Assembly: GCA_946405045.1 (NCBI GenBank)
Contig: CAMJFV010000033.1
Location: forward strand, 1-12,474
Origin: an uncultured Bacteroidales bacterium
GTDB taxonomy: Bacteria; Bacteroidota; Bacteroidia; Bacteroidales; Paludibacteraceae
DNA: 12,474 nt
Reading direction: 5' to 3'
The notes beneath the pieces were generated by a model. That model did not search any database. It was not told the DNA's origin and worked only from the letters and a program-made list of their open reading frames with translations. Made by a program: the position numbers and the translations under genes. How positions within the stretch are numbered: position 1 is the first letter of the stretch; each line of letters opens with the position of its first letter. This document shows positions 1 to 6,611 of the stretch, one piece after another.

Positions 1-405
1 ATTCACAAGTTTGTCCAATCCTATTTCTTTTGCCACGACGTTTAGTGTCTCTCTCTTCACAATTTTAGATCGAAGGTTTGTGAGATAACCTTCATCGCGT
101 GTCTTGTAGTTGTTGTAAAGAAAGTCTGCCACCACAGAACTCAGCACGGCATCTCCCAGAAACTCAAGTCTTTCGTTGTTGCCTTTACCGTGGGAAGCCA
201 GTTTGTGTCGCAAAGCCAACTGGTAGTGGCTTATATTGGTTGGACTGAATCCAAGCATTGCTTTTAATTCGGCAAACTCAGGACTCTGATCCTCTTCTTG
301 TTCTGTCTTTTTAGTTGATTCTGTGTTTGGTTCTGTCTGAAAATCTTCAATTTCTATTGCAGGAAGGAATTTGCTTATGAACCTTTGCAACATGTTACTC
401 TGCAT
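1..405 (-). CDS. rnc: Ribonuclease III, N-terminal part (cut by window edge)
   Basis: Double-strand-specific endoribonuclease that processes rRNA precursors and other RNA duplexes. The 135 visible codons carry the RNase III signature ERLEFLGDA at residues 78-86, including the acidic residues equivalent to E. coli E38, E41 and D45 (here E78, E81, D85). The family-typical segment TNLRSKIVKRETLN follows at 109-122. The second acidic pair and the dsRNA-binding domain lie beyond base 1. About 48 residues rich in E, T and Q precede the nuclease fold, longer than in E. coli but in line with Bacteroidota enzymes as I recall them. The start is ambiguous: ATG at 405 overlaps the fabF stop by 11 bases, while an in-frame ATG at 393 lies one base after that stop. 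Either suggests translational coupling to fabF. Identity is very secure. Confidence 0.96.
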   Translation of the reverse strand, partial: MQSNMLQRFISKFLPAIEIEDFQTEPNTESTKKTEQEEDQSPEFAELKAMLGFSPTNISHYQLALRHKLASHGKGNNERLEFLGDAVLSSVVADFLYNNYKTRDEGYLTNLRSKIVKRETLNVVAKEIGLDKLVN

Positions 406-1657
406 ATCTCTTAAATACTAAACAAGCATTCTGTCCACCGAATCCGAATGAGTTTGACAACACCACGTCTACTTTTCTGTTTTGTGGAGTGTTAAACGTA
501 AAATTCATCTTATAGTCGATTTTAGGGTCGACATCATCTTCACGATGATTGATTGTCGGCGGAACTACATTATTTTCTATCGCTTTGACACAGATGACTG
601 CTTCCATAGCACCAGCGGCGCCAAGCAAGTGTCCTGTCATTGTTTTTGTGGAACTGATATTTAGATTGTATGCATGGTCACCAAACACCTTTTGAATGGC
701 GATTATCTCAGAAAGGTCGCCTAAAGGAGTGGATGTTCCGTGTGCGTTTATATAATCTACGTCAGAAAGTTTGATGTTTGCTTCTGCTATCGCATTCTGC
801 ATTGCTAGTGTCGCACCATCACCTGTAGGGTGGGTCGCAGTAAGGTGGTATGCGTCGGAAGATGCGCCAAAACCGATGATCTCGGCGTAGATCTTAGCTC
901 CACGTTTTTTCGCATGTTCTAGGTCTTCAAGCAACAAGCAACCAGAGCCTTCACCCATCACAAAGCCGTCACGTGAACCACTGAATGCTCTTGATGCGGT
1001 TTTGTACTCATCATTGTTAGTGGAAAGTGCTCGCATAACACTGAATCCACCCATTGAACCAGCGGTGATTGCCGCTTCAGTTCCACCAGCCACCATTGCG
1101 TTTGCTTTGCCAAGGCGGATCATATCGCAGGCTACTCCGATAGCGTGTGCACTGGAAGCACAAGCGGAAACAATGCCGAAGTTTGGACCTCTGAATCCAA
1201 ATTCTATGGAAATATTGCCTGCCGCTATATTTCCAAGCATTTTAGGAACGAAGTATGGGTTGAATCTAGGAACCTTATCTTCGCTGGCGTAAAAATTACC
1301 GATTTCCTCCTCAAAGGTAGTCAGACCTCCGATTCCAGAAGAGACAAGGACGCCAATCCTGTCTTTGTCGACTGAATTCAAATCCAATCCTGAATCCGCT
1401 ATACACTCACGAGCAGCGATTCTAGCGAACTGCACCGAAGGGTCGAGTTTGCGGATCTCTTTCTTTTCGAAGTGGTCGGCTGGATTGAAATTCTTCACCT
1501 CACAGGCAAAATGAACTTTATGTTTGGAGTGGTCAAAATGTGAAATGGGTCCAGCACCACTCACCCCAGCAAGCAAATTCTGCCACATTTCTGCTACAGT
1601 ATTGCCAATTGGTGTGACTGATCCTAGACCCGTAACGACAACTCTCTTAAAACTCAT
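395..1657 (-). CDS. fabF: 3-oxoacyl-[acyl-carrier-protein] synthase II (FabF/KAS II)
   Basis: Cytoplasmic condensing enzyme of type II fatty acid synthesis. It extends acyl-ACP by two carbons using malonyl-ACP, releasing CO2. The 420-residue length is normal. The thiolase-fold catalytic triad is intact: Cys166 in VSACASSA, His306 in NAHGTSTPLGD and His343 in TKTMTGHLLGAAGA, with conserved Lys338. The glycine-rich C-terminal gate NSFGFGGQNA lies at 402-411. The N-terminus (KRVVVTGLGSVTPIG) matches the family, so the ATG at 1657 is well supported. The gene begins 24 bp after acpP, whose product is its substrate carrier, and its stop overlaps or abuts the rnc start. This acpP-fabF-rnc order is typical of Bacteroidota. 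No residue is missing. FabF is preferred over FabB because of length, the close acpP linkage and the sequence around the active site. Confidence 0.97.
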   Translation of the reverse strand: MSFKRVVVTGLGSVTPIGNTVAEMWQNLLAGVSGAGPISHFDHSKHKVHFACEVKNFNPADHFEKKEIRKLDPSVQFARIAARECIADSGLDLNSVDKDRIGVLVSSGIGGLTTFEEEIGNFYASEDKVPRFNPYFVPKMLGNIAAGNISIEFGFRGPNFGIVSACASSAHAIGVACDMIRLGKANAMVAGGTEAAITAGSMGGFSVMRALSTNNDEYKTASRAFSGSRDGFVMGEGSGCLLLEDLEHAKKRGAKIYAEIIGFGASSDAYHLTATHPTGDGATLAMQNAIAEANIKLSDVDYINAHGTSTPLGDLSEIIAIQKVFGDHAYNLNISSTKTMTGHLLGAAGAMEAVICVKAIENNVVPPTINHREDDVDPKIDYKMNFTFNTPQNRKVDVVLSNSFGFGGQNACLVFKRYAE

Positions 1658-1681
1658 TTGTCTTTTAGAGATGTTTTTTTC

Positions 1682-1924
1682 TTACTTTGCGTTTGCTGTC
1701 AAGAAGTCGATTGCCTCACCTACAGTAGTGATGCTCTCTGCCTTGTCCTCAGGGATCTCAGTACCGAAAGCTTTCTCGAACTCCATGATCAACTCTACAG
1801 TGTCAAGAGAATCAGCTCCCAAATCGTTTGTGAAGCTTGCCTCACGAGTTACCTCTGACTCCTCAACACCCAACTTCTCAACGATGATAGCCTTTACTTT
1901 TTCTTCAACTTCAGCTGTTGACAT
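1682..1924 (-). CDS. acpP: Acyl carrier protein
   Basis: Small acidic four-helix carrier that holds growing fatty acids on a 4'-phosphopantetheine arm. The 80-residue length is normal. The attachment site is Ser39 in [15 protein letters not shown], the universal DSL motif at the start of helix II, which is also the recognition helix for partner enzymes. The C-terminal part ([10 protein letters not shown]) matches the helix IV region. It is the first gene of the acpP-fabF-rnc operon and diverges from purN across about 150 bp of AT-rich DNA. The arm would be added by a phosphopantetheinyl transferase encoded elsewhere. No oddities seen. Confidence 0.98.
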   Translation of the reverse strand: MSTAEVEEKVKAIIVEKLGVEESEVTREASFTNDLGADSLDTVELIMEFEKAFGTEIPEDKAESITTVGEAIDFLTANAK

Positions 1925-1971
1925 AACCTTAAAAATTTAGTTAACGAATAAAATTTTATTTTTTTCGAATG

Positions 1972-1979
1972 CAAAGGAA
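1972..1979 (-). promoter_or_regulatory. Possible -7 element for the acpP operon
   Basis: On the minus strand this reads TTCCTTTG, one mismatch from the Bacteroidota -7 consensus TAnnTTTG. It lies 48 bases upstream of the acpP start. I see no good TTTG -33 partner at the usual distance, so this is a weak inference. The true start site may lie elsewhere in the AT-rich 1925-2073 region. Confidence 0.3.
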
Positions 1980-2019
1980 TAAAAAATTAGTGACTTTTAT
2001 GTGTTTTCCACCATGTTTT

Positions 2020-2052
2020 TTTGATTTTAGATGCAAAAAAGTGTTATTTTTG
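2020..2052 (+). promoter_or_regulatory. Bacteroidota-type sigma-ABfr promoter for purN
   Basis: TTTG at 2020-2023 and TATTTTTG at 2045-2052 match the -33 (TTTG) and -7 (TAnnTTTG) consensus described for Bacteroides primary-sigma promoters, with 21 bases between them. Transcription would begin around 2059, giving a 5' leader of about 15 bases before the purN ATG. No purine-responsive operator or riboswitch could fit in so short a leader. Confidence 0.7.
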
Positions 2053-2073
2053 CACCCAACATATTTAATATAG

Positions 2074-2637
2074 ATGAAAAATATAGCGATTTTAGCATCT
2101 GGATCAGGTTCCAATGCTGAAAATATTGTGAATTACTTCAAGGACAGAGAGGATATTTCTTTTAAGATATATTCCAACAAGAAGGATGCCTTCGTTTTGG
2201 AGAGAGCCAAGCGTTTGGGTGTTCCGTGTGAAAGTTTTTTGAAGAGTGAGTTGGAAGACGGTACTTTATTGAGTAAACTGATTTCTGAAAAGGTTGATTT
2301 TGTGGTGTTGGCAGGATTCTTGTTGAAGATTCCAGATGCGATGTTGTCTGTATTTCCTGACAGAATTGTAAATATTCACCCATCTTTGCTTCCAAAATAC
2401 GGTGGTAAGGGTATGTATGGAATGAAAGTCCATGAGGCTGTTGTAGCGGCTGGAGAAAAGGAATCTGGAATCACAATCCATATTATTGACGACCATTATG
2501 ATGAGGGGAGTGTGGTGTTCCAGACAACTGTGCCTGTGCTTCCTACTGATTCGCCAGAAGATGTGGCTCACAAGGTCCATGAGTTGGAATATAAGTATTT
2601 CCCTCAGGTGATTGATGAGTTGATTTCGAAATTGTAA
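2074..2637 (+). CDS. purN: Phosphoribosylglycinamide formyltransferase (GAR transformylase)
   Basis: Third step of de novo purine synthesis: transfers a formyl group from 10-formyl-tetrahydrofolate to glycinamide ribonucleotide in the cytoplasm. The 187-residue length fits PurN. The N-terminal phosphate-binding loop ASGSGSNAENI is at 8-18. The catalytic Asn/His pair is N100 and H102 in VNIHPSLLPKYGG. H136 and D143 in HIIDDHYDEGSVVFQ match E. coli H137 and D144, including their seven-residue spacing. All key residues are present. It is a single-gene transcript with its own promoter and a strong terminator, divergent from acpP, an arrangement I recall as common in Bacteroidales. The folate-dependent type (PurN) is clear; the unrelated formate-dependent PurT is excluded. 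Confidence 0.97.
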   Translation: MKNIAILASGSGSNAENIVNYFKDREDISFKIYSNKKDAFVLERAKRLGVPCESFLKSELEDGTLLSKLISEKVDFVVLAGFLLKIPDAMLSVFPDRIVNIHPSLLPKYGGKGMYGMKVHEAVVAAGEKESGITIHIIDDHYDEGSVVFQTTVPVLPTDSPEDVAHKVHELEYKYFPQVIDELISKL

Positions 2638-2652
2638 TTGAATTTCAATATG

Positions 2653-2694
2653 ATAAACAAAAAAAGACGCAGGAATGCGTCTTTTTTTGTTTAT
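2653..2694. terminator. Strong intrinsic terminator, bidirectional
   Basis: A perfect 19-bp stem closes a 4-base loop (GGAA on the plus strand). The GC-rich inner part GACGCA/TGCGTC is flanked by seven A on the left and seven T on the right, then a further ATAAAC/GTTTAT pairing. The symmetry gives a GC hairpin plus U-tract in either direction. It begins 15 bases after the purN stop and could also end the minus-strand run that finishes at 2896. Confidence 0.93.
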
Positions 2695-2806
2695 GTATAA
2701 GTTTGCTATCCAATAAATAAAGAAATCGCTATAGAAAGCAATATACGTACTTTTAGAGATAGAATATATCTAATAATTATTCAATAATAATCCTTGCCTT
2801 TTATAA

Positions 2807-2894
2807 CTGCTCGTTCTTACGAACTCGCAGAAGAGAGCGTGGAGTTAGGGCATTCTGCCCTTAACAATCCTCCACCATCACCCCTCCACCATCA
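2807..2894. repeat. Gene-free stretch with two imperfect hairpins and a short direct repeat
   Basis: Between the purN terminator and the MORN-gene stop there is no gene. Three structures are visible. (1) 2807-2830: CTGC and GTTC pair with GAAC and GCAG around TTAC, with one 2x2 mismatch. (2) 2839-2875: outer GTGGAG/CTCCAC enclose inner AGGGCA/TGCCCT around a TTC loop. (3) 2869-2880 and 2883-2894: a 12-bp direct repeat, CCTCCACCATCA. On the minus strand these would form the 3' end of the MORN transcript. No U-tract follows hairpin 2, so it is not a standard terminator. The rest (2695-2806) is AT-rich with nothing I can name. Confidence 0.6.
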
Positions 2895-2895
2895 A

Positions 2896-3678
2896 TCAAT
2901 GAGTCTTCACTTCTGCGTCTGATCCTGCATTAGGCTCTTGGATTGTTCCTTTTTTGCTCTCTTTCTCTTGATAAGCGGCAGCACGCTTCTTGTTTATCTC
3001 CTCTGCATTCTGCAGCACTCCGGCAGAAAAGACCAATGTCTCGATGACTTCTCCTTTGTCATTGTATGTGGTCCAGTCTCCTTCACGCTTGTCGTTCTTA
3101 TGCATACCAGTCTCCACAATCTTGTCAGTGCCGTCGTATGCCACATATTTGCCTTCCTTCAATCCGTTGACATACTCCACTGTGTAGTATAGTTTTCCGT
3201 CGCCAAGATAGAATTTGGCTGTGCCATGGATCTTGTCGTCGACGTATGGAATCTCCTCCATCATTATGCCGTCTTTGTTGTACGACTTCTTCATTCCATG
3301 CTTCTTACCCTCTTTGTAGTTCTCCACCAAAGTCAGCTTGCCTTTGTTGTAAAACTCCCACTTGCCGTCTTTCTCTTTGCCTACGTAAGATCCTTGTGAT
3401 GAGATAGTTGTACCGTCGGCTTCATAGAATACGGCTTTGCTATGAGTGGCGTCTGTGTATGTCTGCACACATTGTGGTCTGCCATTTTCATAGAAGTGCT
3501 GGAATTCTCCCACTGGCACGTCATCTTTGAAATTGCCGATGTACTTTGGATTGCCGTTAGGGTAGAATTTGCCCCATTCTCCCTGCTTTTTGCCTTTTTT
3601 GTCTGTTTTGTTCTGTGGCTCTGCCATTGCTGCTGCAGCCACACACGATAATGCTATCAAAAAATATTTTGTTCTCAT
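2896..3678 (-). CDS. Exported MORN/YwqK-type repeat protein
   Basis: Function unknown. Residues 1-19 form a signal peptide (MRTKY, hydrophobic core, cleavage probably after AMA), without a lipobox Cys, so the product is likely periplasmic or secreted. The mature part carries about six or seven repeats of roughly 20-25 residues, of the type G-x-W/F-x-x-Y-x-x-G-K: GEWGKFYPNG at 33-42, GEFQHFYENG at 57-66, GKWEFYNKG at 105-113, GTAKFYLGDG at 152-161, GKYVAYDG at 176-183 and GDWTTYNDKG at 200-209. This is the MORN-variant repeat of proteins often labelled 'YwqK family antitoxin'; that label is inherited, and no toxin gene is adjacent. The C-terminal 35 residues are polar and look disordered. It starts 8 bp after xseB and is the last gene of the run. 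Confidence 0.85.
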   Translation of the reverse strand: MRTKYFLIALSCVAAAAMAEPQNKTDKKGKKQGEWGKFYPNGNPKYIGNFKDDVPVGEFQHFYENGRPQCVQTYTDATHSKAVFYEADGTTISSQGSYVGKEKDGKWEFYNKGKLTLVENYKEGKKHGMKKSYNKDGIMMEEIPYVDDKIHGTAKFYLGDGKLYYTVEYVNGLKEGKYVAYDGTDKIVETGMHKNDKREGDWTTYNDKGEVIETLVFSAGVLQNAEEINKKRAAAYQEKESKKGTIQEPNAGSDAEVKTH

Positions 3679-3686
3679 ATCTAATC

Positions 3687-3887
3687 TTATTTCGAATTAA
3701 GTTCATTAAACACTTTTTCGATATGCTCATTGGTTGTCTTCACATAGTTCCTGCAAAAAGAGATCAGTTCAGACGCTCTTTTCACTTTCGTTTGAAGCTC
3801 ATCAATGGAGATTTCATCGTTTTCTGCCGCTGCCACGATAGAATTCAATTCTTCGTATGCTTCAGTGTATGTAAGTTTTTCTTTCAT
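3687..3887 (-). CDS. xseB: Exodeoxyribonuclease VII small subunit
   Basis: Small helical subunit that binds the XseA stalk in multiple copies to form exonuclease VII, which degrades single-stranded DNA to oligonucleotides from both ends. The 66 residues (MKEKLTYTEAYEELN onward) show the family pattern: an N-terminal LTYTEAYEELNSIV helix, the short ENDEISIDELQTKV turn and a second amphipathic helix ending in VFNELNSK. The frame stays open upstream to a Met at 3977, but that would overlap the end of xseA and add a basic, non-family leader. The ATG at 3887, 41 bp after the xseA stop, is therefore chosen. The leader ATAAAAGAT before it is AT-rich, as is common in Bacteroidota. Confidence 0.93.
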   Translation of the reverse strand: MKEKLTYTEAYEELNSIVAAAENDEISIDELQTKVKRASELISFCRNYVKTTNEHIEKVFNELNSK

Positions 3888-3928
3888 ATCTTTTATGTTT
3901 GTGTTGACGGGGCTGTTCCCCTCTTTCG

Positions 3929-5278
3929 TCAATGATAAATCTCGTCGACGGTACTTGTTATTCTTCCTCCGGAGCAAACAGTCTCGATTCTGTCACCGTT
4001 TTTCAGAGTGGAGATAGAGATCGGTTTGCCGTCCTTCAAAGTTAAGGAATATCCTCGTTTGAAAGCTTCTTCTGGCGAAATACTTTTGATTTTTTGCTCC
4101 AACAGATCAAATTCGGACAATTTTTGTGAGATTGTGAATTTCACAGCTCTTGAAATGTTGTATTGTTTCGACGAGAGGTCTCGGATGACATCGTCGGCCA
4201 TTCTTTTTGCTGAAATCTGTAGACGTAATGCGTTGGAATCAATTTTCTGTTTCTCAATGTCAGTCGCAGATTTTGCTTTTGCCGACAAAAACTCTGTTAT
4301 CTGTGTCAATCTCTGTTTCTCGTTGCTTAACGTGTCTGCCGCATAAGCAAACAGTCTTTGCGAACAATCCTCTACATTTTTCCATGCTGCGTCGACGGTG
4401 TGGATAAGGAAGTCTGCAACGGCTGTCGGAGTCTTCAACTCCAAGTGGGCTACGATATCCACCACACTTGTGTCTTTTGTATGGCCGATTCCTGCCAACA
4501 CAGGTAATGGAAACAGAGCGACCTCTCTGGCTACTGCATAGTCGTCGAACGCTTTCAGATCCATTTCGCTGCCTCCTCCACGGATGATGACGGCAACGTC
4601 GAAGATGGCCCCGTCTTGACATGCACGTCCGTTTTGAGACGCACGTCCGTGCGTCTCTACGTCATTTTTGATTTGCAATAATGCATCTATGACGCTTTGT
4701 GGAGATTTCTCTCCTTGCATCAACGCTGGATAGAGGGCTGTGTAGAATTTATATCCTAACGGATTGTTTGTGAGCTGGTTTACAAAATCCTGATAACCGG
4801 CGGCTGAGGCTGAACTGATCACAGCTATTTTCTGGGGAACAAGAGAGAGACGGAGTCTTTTGTTGTTTTCGATTATCCCTTCCTGAGCAAGTCGGTTGAT
4901 CGTCTCCTGTCTGCGTAACGCAATCTCTCCAAGTGTGTATCTTGGCTCGATGCCTACGATGTTGAGGCTGAATCCGAACTCGGAATGGAAACTTGGGGAT
5001 GCGAGAACTTGCACTCTCATTCCTGATGCCAATTGTAATCCTGTCTGCTGGAAAAATTTGATGGACAGAGTGTCGAAAACGTTTTTCCAAATCGTGGCTC
5101 TACATTTGGCGATGATCCTTCCCGACGCATCTGTTTCAGCCAAAGTGAGGTAGCAATGCCCACGATAGCTGATCTCCGCTATCTCCGCACATATCCAGTA
5201 CGGCCCAGCCAAACTTCTTTGGATGGTGCGGCTTACTGCATTCAGCACTTCGGATAATGAGAAAACTTCTTCCTCCAT
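3929..5278 (-). CDS. xseA: Exodeoxyribonuclease VII large subunit, with in-frame insertion
   Basis: Catalytic subunit of exonuclease VII, used in mismatch and damage repair in the cytoplasm. Regions in order: an N-terminal OB-fold DNA-binding domain at about 5-110 (SLSEVLNAVSRTIQ, YWICAEIAEI); the catalytic domain from about 125, containing IAVISSASAAGYQD (151-164), VIIRGGGSEMDLKAFDD (230-246) and GIGHTKDTSVVDIVAHLELKTPTAVADF (263-290); a long helical stalk at about 295-400 that binds XseB; and the usual C-terminal SPEEAFKRGYSLT segment. The 449-residue length is normal. The oddity is at 206-225, where a loop with the hexapeptide duplication GRASQN-GRACQD separates the preceding helix from FDVAVIIRGGG. 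Homologues as I know them have only a few residues there. The DNA encoding it is palindromic. All conserved motifs remain, so the protein is probably active. The start lies 49 bp after the pyridoxamine kinase stop. Confidence 0.96.
   Translation of the reverse strand: MEEEVFSLSEVLNAVSRTIQRSLAGPYWICAEIAEISYRGHCYLTLAETDASGRIIAKCRATIWKNVFDTLSIKFFQQTGLQLASGMRVQVLASPSFHSEFGFSLNIVGIEPRYTLGEIALRRQETINRLAQEGIIENNKRLRLSLVPQKIAVISSASAAGYQDFVNQLTNNPLGYKFYTALYPALMQGEKSPQSVIDALLQIKNDVETHGRASQNGRACQDGAIFDVAVIIRGGGSEMDLKAFDDYAVAREVALFPLPVLAGIGHTKDTSVVDIVAHLELKTPTAVADFLIHTVDAAWKNVEDCSQRLFAYAADTLSNEKQRLTQITEFLSAKAKSATDIEKQKIDSNALRLQISAKRMADDVIRDLSSKQYNISRAVKFTISQKLSEFDLLEQKIKSISPEEAFKRGYSLTLKDGKPISISTLKNGDRIETVCSGGRITSTVDEIYH
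4615..4650. repeat. 18-bp tandem duplication inside xseA
   Basis: 4615-4632 and 4633-4650 match at 15 of 18 positions, and both end in the identical GCACGTCCGT. The unit is exactly six codons, so the copies encode GRASQN and GRACQD on the minus strand and keep the frame. It overlaps the palindrome at 4636-4657. Confidence 0.85.
4636..4657. repeat. Perfect palindrome inside xseA (possible mobile palindromic element)
   Basis: Arms GAGACGCACG (4636-4645) and CGTGCGTCTC (4648-4657) are exact reverse complements with two bases (TC) between, so a 9-bp stem with a 4-base loop can form. It encodes residues 208-215 of XseA, within the extra loop. Similar GAGACGC...GCGTCTC palindromes are, to my recollection, frequent between genes in Bacteroidota; that is unverified here. 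Calling it an inserted repeat is inference. Confidence 0.75.
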
Positions 5279-5327
5279 GTCGGGTTATCTTTTGCGGAGA
5301 CGAGTATGCTCCCGTCTTCACGAGTGA

Positions 5328-6167
5328 TTATTGAATCATCTTTATCAATTCTGGCAACGCCTTTTCAAAACGTACGCCATACCAATGGTCACTGTCTCCT
5401 TCTGTAGTCTTGATGGCAGCGACGGTATAGTCTACGGCTATTCTCGCGGATTCCTCGAGACTTTTGCCAAGGAAGTACGCTCCACTGAAAGTGCTGGAGA
5501 AAATGTCTCCTGTTCCGTGGTATACACCTGGAATCCTAGGTCGTGAGCAGATGGATATCTTGTCGGTCTCTGCATTGTATATCGCCACACCTTGCTCTCC
5601 CTCTTTCATCTCCACTCCTGTCATCACGATGTTTTTCGCTCCGATTTTGCGTAGACCAGCGATCACATGCTCCACATATTCCATTGTGTGGCCTGTTACG
5701 TGGAACTCTTCGCCAAGCATGAACGCACATTCTGTGATGTTTGGAAGAATCACGTCAGCTTTGGCACAGAAATTTTTCATGCTCTCCACAAAATCCTGGT
5801 CAAAACCAGCATAAAGTTTTCCGTGGTCTCCCATTACAGGATCGACGATAAGCTTAGCGTCTTCAGTTGTGACCTCATTGAATATGTCTAGGATGTATTG
5901 CAACTGTTTTGCAGTGACATAGCCTGTGTAGACGGCTCCAAATTTGATGCCTTCTTTTTTCCAATGTTCTTTGATGGCTGGCAGATCTTCTGTCAGATCA
6001 CGGAATGTGTATCCTTTGAATCCTCCGGTGTGTGTGGAAAGGACTGCAGACGGAAGGACCGCCGTCTCTATTCCCATAGCCGAAAGGATAGGTAGAGCCA
6101 CCGTCAGAGAACATTGTCCGACGCATGAGATATCTTGTATTGTCAAAATTCGTTTTTGATCCATCAT
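5328..6167 (-). CDS. pdxY: Pyridoxamine/pyridoxal kinase
   Basis: Phosphorylates the 5'-hydroxyl of pyridoxal or pyridoxamine with ATP in the B6 salvage pathway. The 279-residue length and ribokinase-fold motifs fit: the N-terminal strand ILTIQDISCVGQCSL (7-21), substrate-side STHTGGF (44-50), VDPVMGDHGKLY (108-119), LPNITECAFMLG (141-152), and the anion hole and catalytic base GTGD at 218-221, with Asp221 as the expected base. The sequence belongs to the branch annotated as 'pyridoxamine kinase' in Bacteroidota and Firmicutes, so substrate preference among B6 vitamers is not settled; pdxK is an alternative symbol. Two ATGs stand in tandem (6167 and 6164), with AAAGGG just upstream; either could be used. 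It lies 63 bp after folB and 49 bp before xseA, the two widest gaps in this run apart from the xseA-xseB spacing. Confidence 0.92.
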   Translation of the reverse strand: MMDQKRILTIQDISCVGQCSLTVALPILSAMGIETAVLPSAVLSTHTGGFKGYTFRDLTEDLPAIKEHWKKEGIKFGAVYTGYVTAKQLQYILDIFNEVTTEDAKLIVDPVMGDHGKLYAGFDQDFVESMKNFCAKADVILPNITECAFMLGEEFHVTGHTMEYVEHVIAGLRKIGAKNIVMTGVEMKEGEQGVAIYNAETDKISICSRPRIPGVYHGTGDIFSSTFSGAYFLGKSLEESARIAVDYTVAAIKTTEGDSDHWYGVRFEKALPELIKMIQ

Positions 6168-6230
6168 CCCTTTATGTAGGTTTTGCTTTTTGTTTTTTTG
6201 TATTGTATGAAGTACAGAGGAGTTTACTCT

Positions 6231-6611
6231 TCACTCTGTGTCGCACATTCGGTGCTTTCTTACGATGACTTCTGCGGATTCGATTTCTCCTGTCATAGGA
6301 GGGTTCAGTTTCGCTACCGACACTTCCGCTTCTTCCGCTTGTGTGAATGATTGGAGTATTCTGTCGACGATGCTTTCAGCCACTGTCTCGATAAGCACGC
6401 GTTGCTTATGCATCTCTTCTCTGACTATGTCGTTTATCTCCGCGTAGTTGATCGTTTTTGTCAGATCGTCGTTTTTAGCAGCGTCTCCCCAATCAGCTTT
6501 CACTTCCACATTGACGATATAGTCCGCACCTACAACATTTTCAGTCGGGATCGCTCCGTGGAATGCGTGGATTCGGATGTTGTTGAGTCGGATCAAACGG
6601 ATTGTTTTCAT
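6231..6611 (-). CDS. folB: Dihydroneopterin aldolase
   Basis: Folate pathway enzyme that cleaves 7,8-dihydroneopterin to 6-hydroxymethyl-dihydropterin and glycolaldehyde, and can also epimerise its substrate. The 126 residues align well with the Staphylococcus aureus enzyme as I recall it: FHGAIPTENVVGADYIVNVEVKAD at 17-40 (Glu24 region), INYAEI with Tyr56, LIETVAESIVDRIL with Glu75, and KLNPPMTGE with catalytic Lys101, corresponding to S. aureus E22, Y54, E74 and K100. It forms a ring-shaped oligomer in known structures. Its ATG overlaps the rsmD stop by four bases (ATGA), so the two are very probably translationally coupled. No other folate gene is in the window. Confidence 0.95.
   Translation of the reverse strand: MKTIRLIRLNNIRIHAFHGAIPTENVVGADYIVNVEVKADWGDAAKNDDLTKTINYAEINDIVREEMHKQRVLIETVAESIVDRILQSFTQAEEAEVSVAKLNPPMTGEIESAEVIVRKHRMCDTE

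Noticed and set aside
1002..1375. Plus-strand open frames of 76-96 codons opposite fabF
   Set aside because: They lie wholly antisense to a gene with intact catalytic motifs, show no family resemblance and arise from the codon pattern of fabF.
2896..3678. Toxin-antitoxin module at the YwqK-type gene
   Set aside because: No small toxin-like gene is adjacent; the neighbour is xseB and the protein is predicted to be exported.
3888..3977. Extended N-terminus for XseB starting at 3977
   Set aside because: The extra 30 residues are basic, unlike the family, and would overlap the end of xseA; the Met at 3887 gives a standard-size XseB.
5294..5318. Weak inverted repeat (GAGACG / CGTCTT) between the pyridoxamine kinase and xseA genes
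   Set aside because: Only about five paired bases around a loop of ten and no U-tract; not distinguishable from chance, though it vaguely resembles half of the xseA palindrome.
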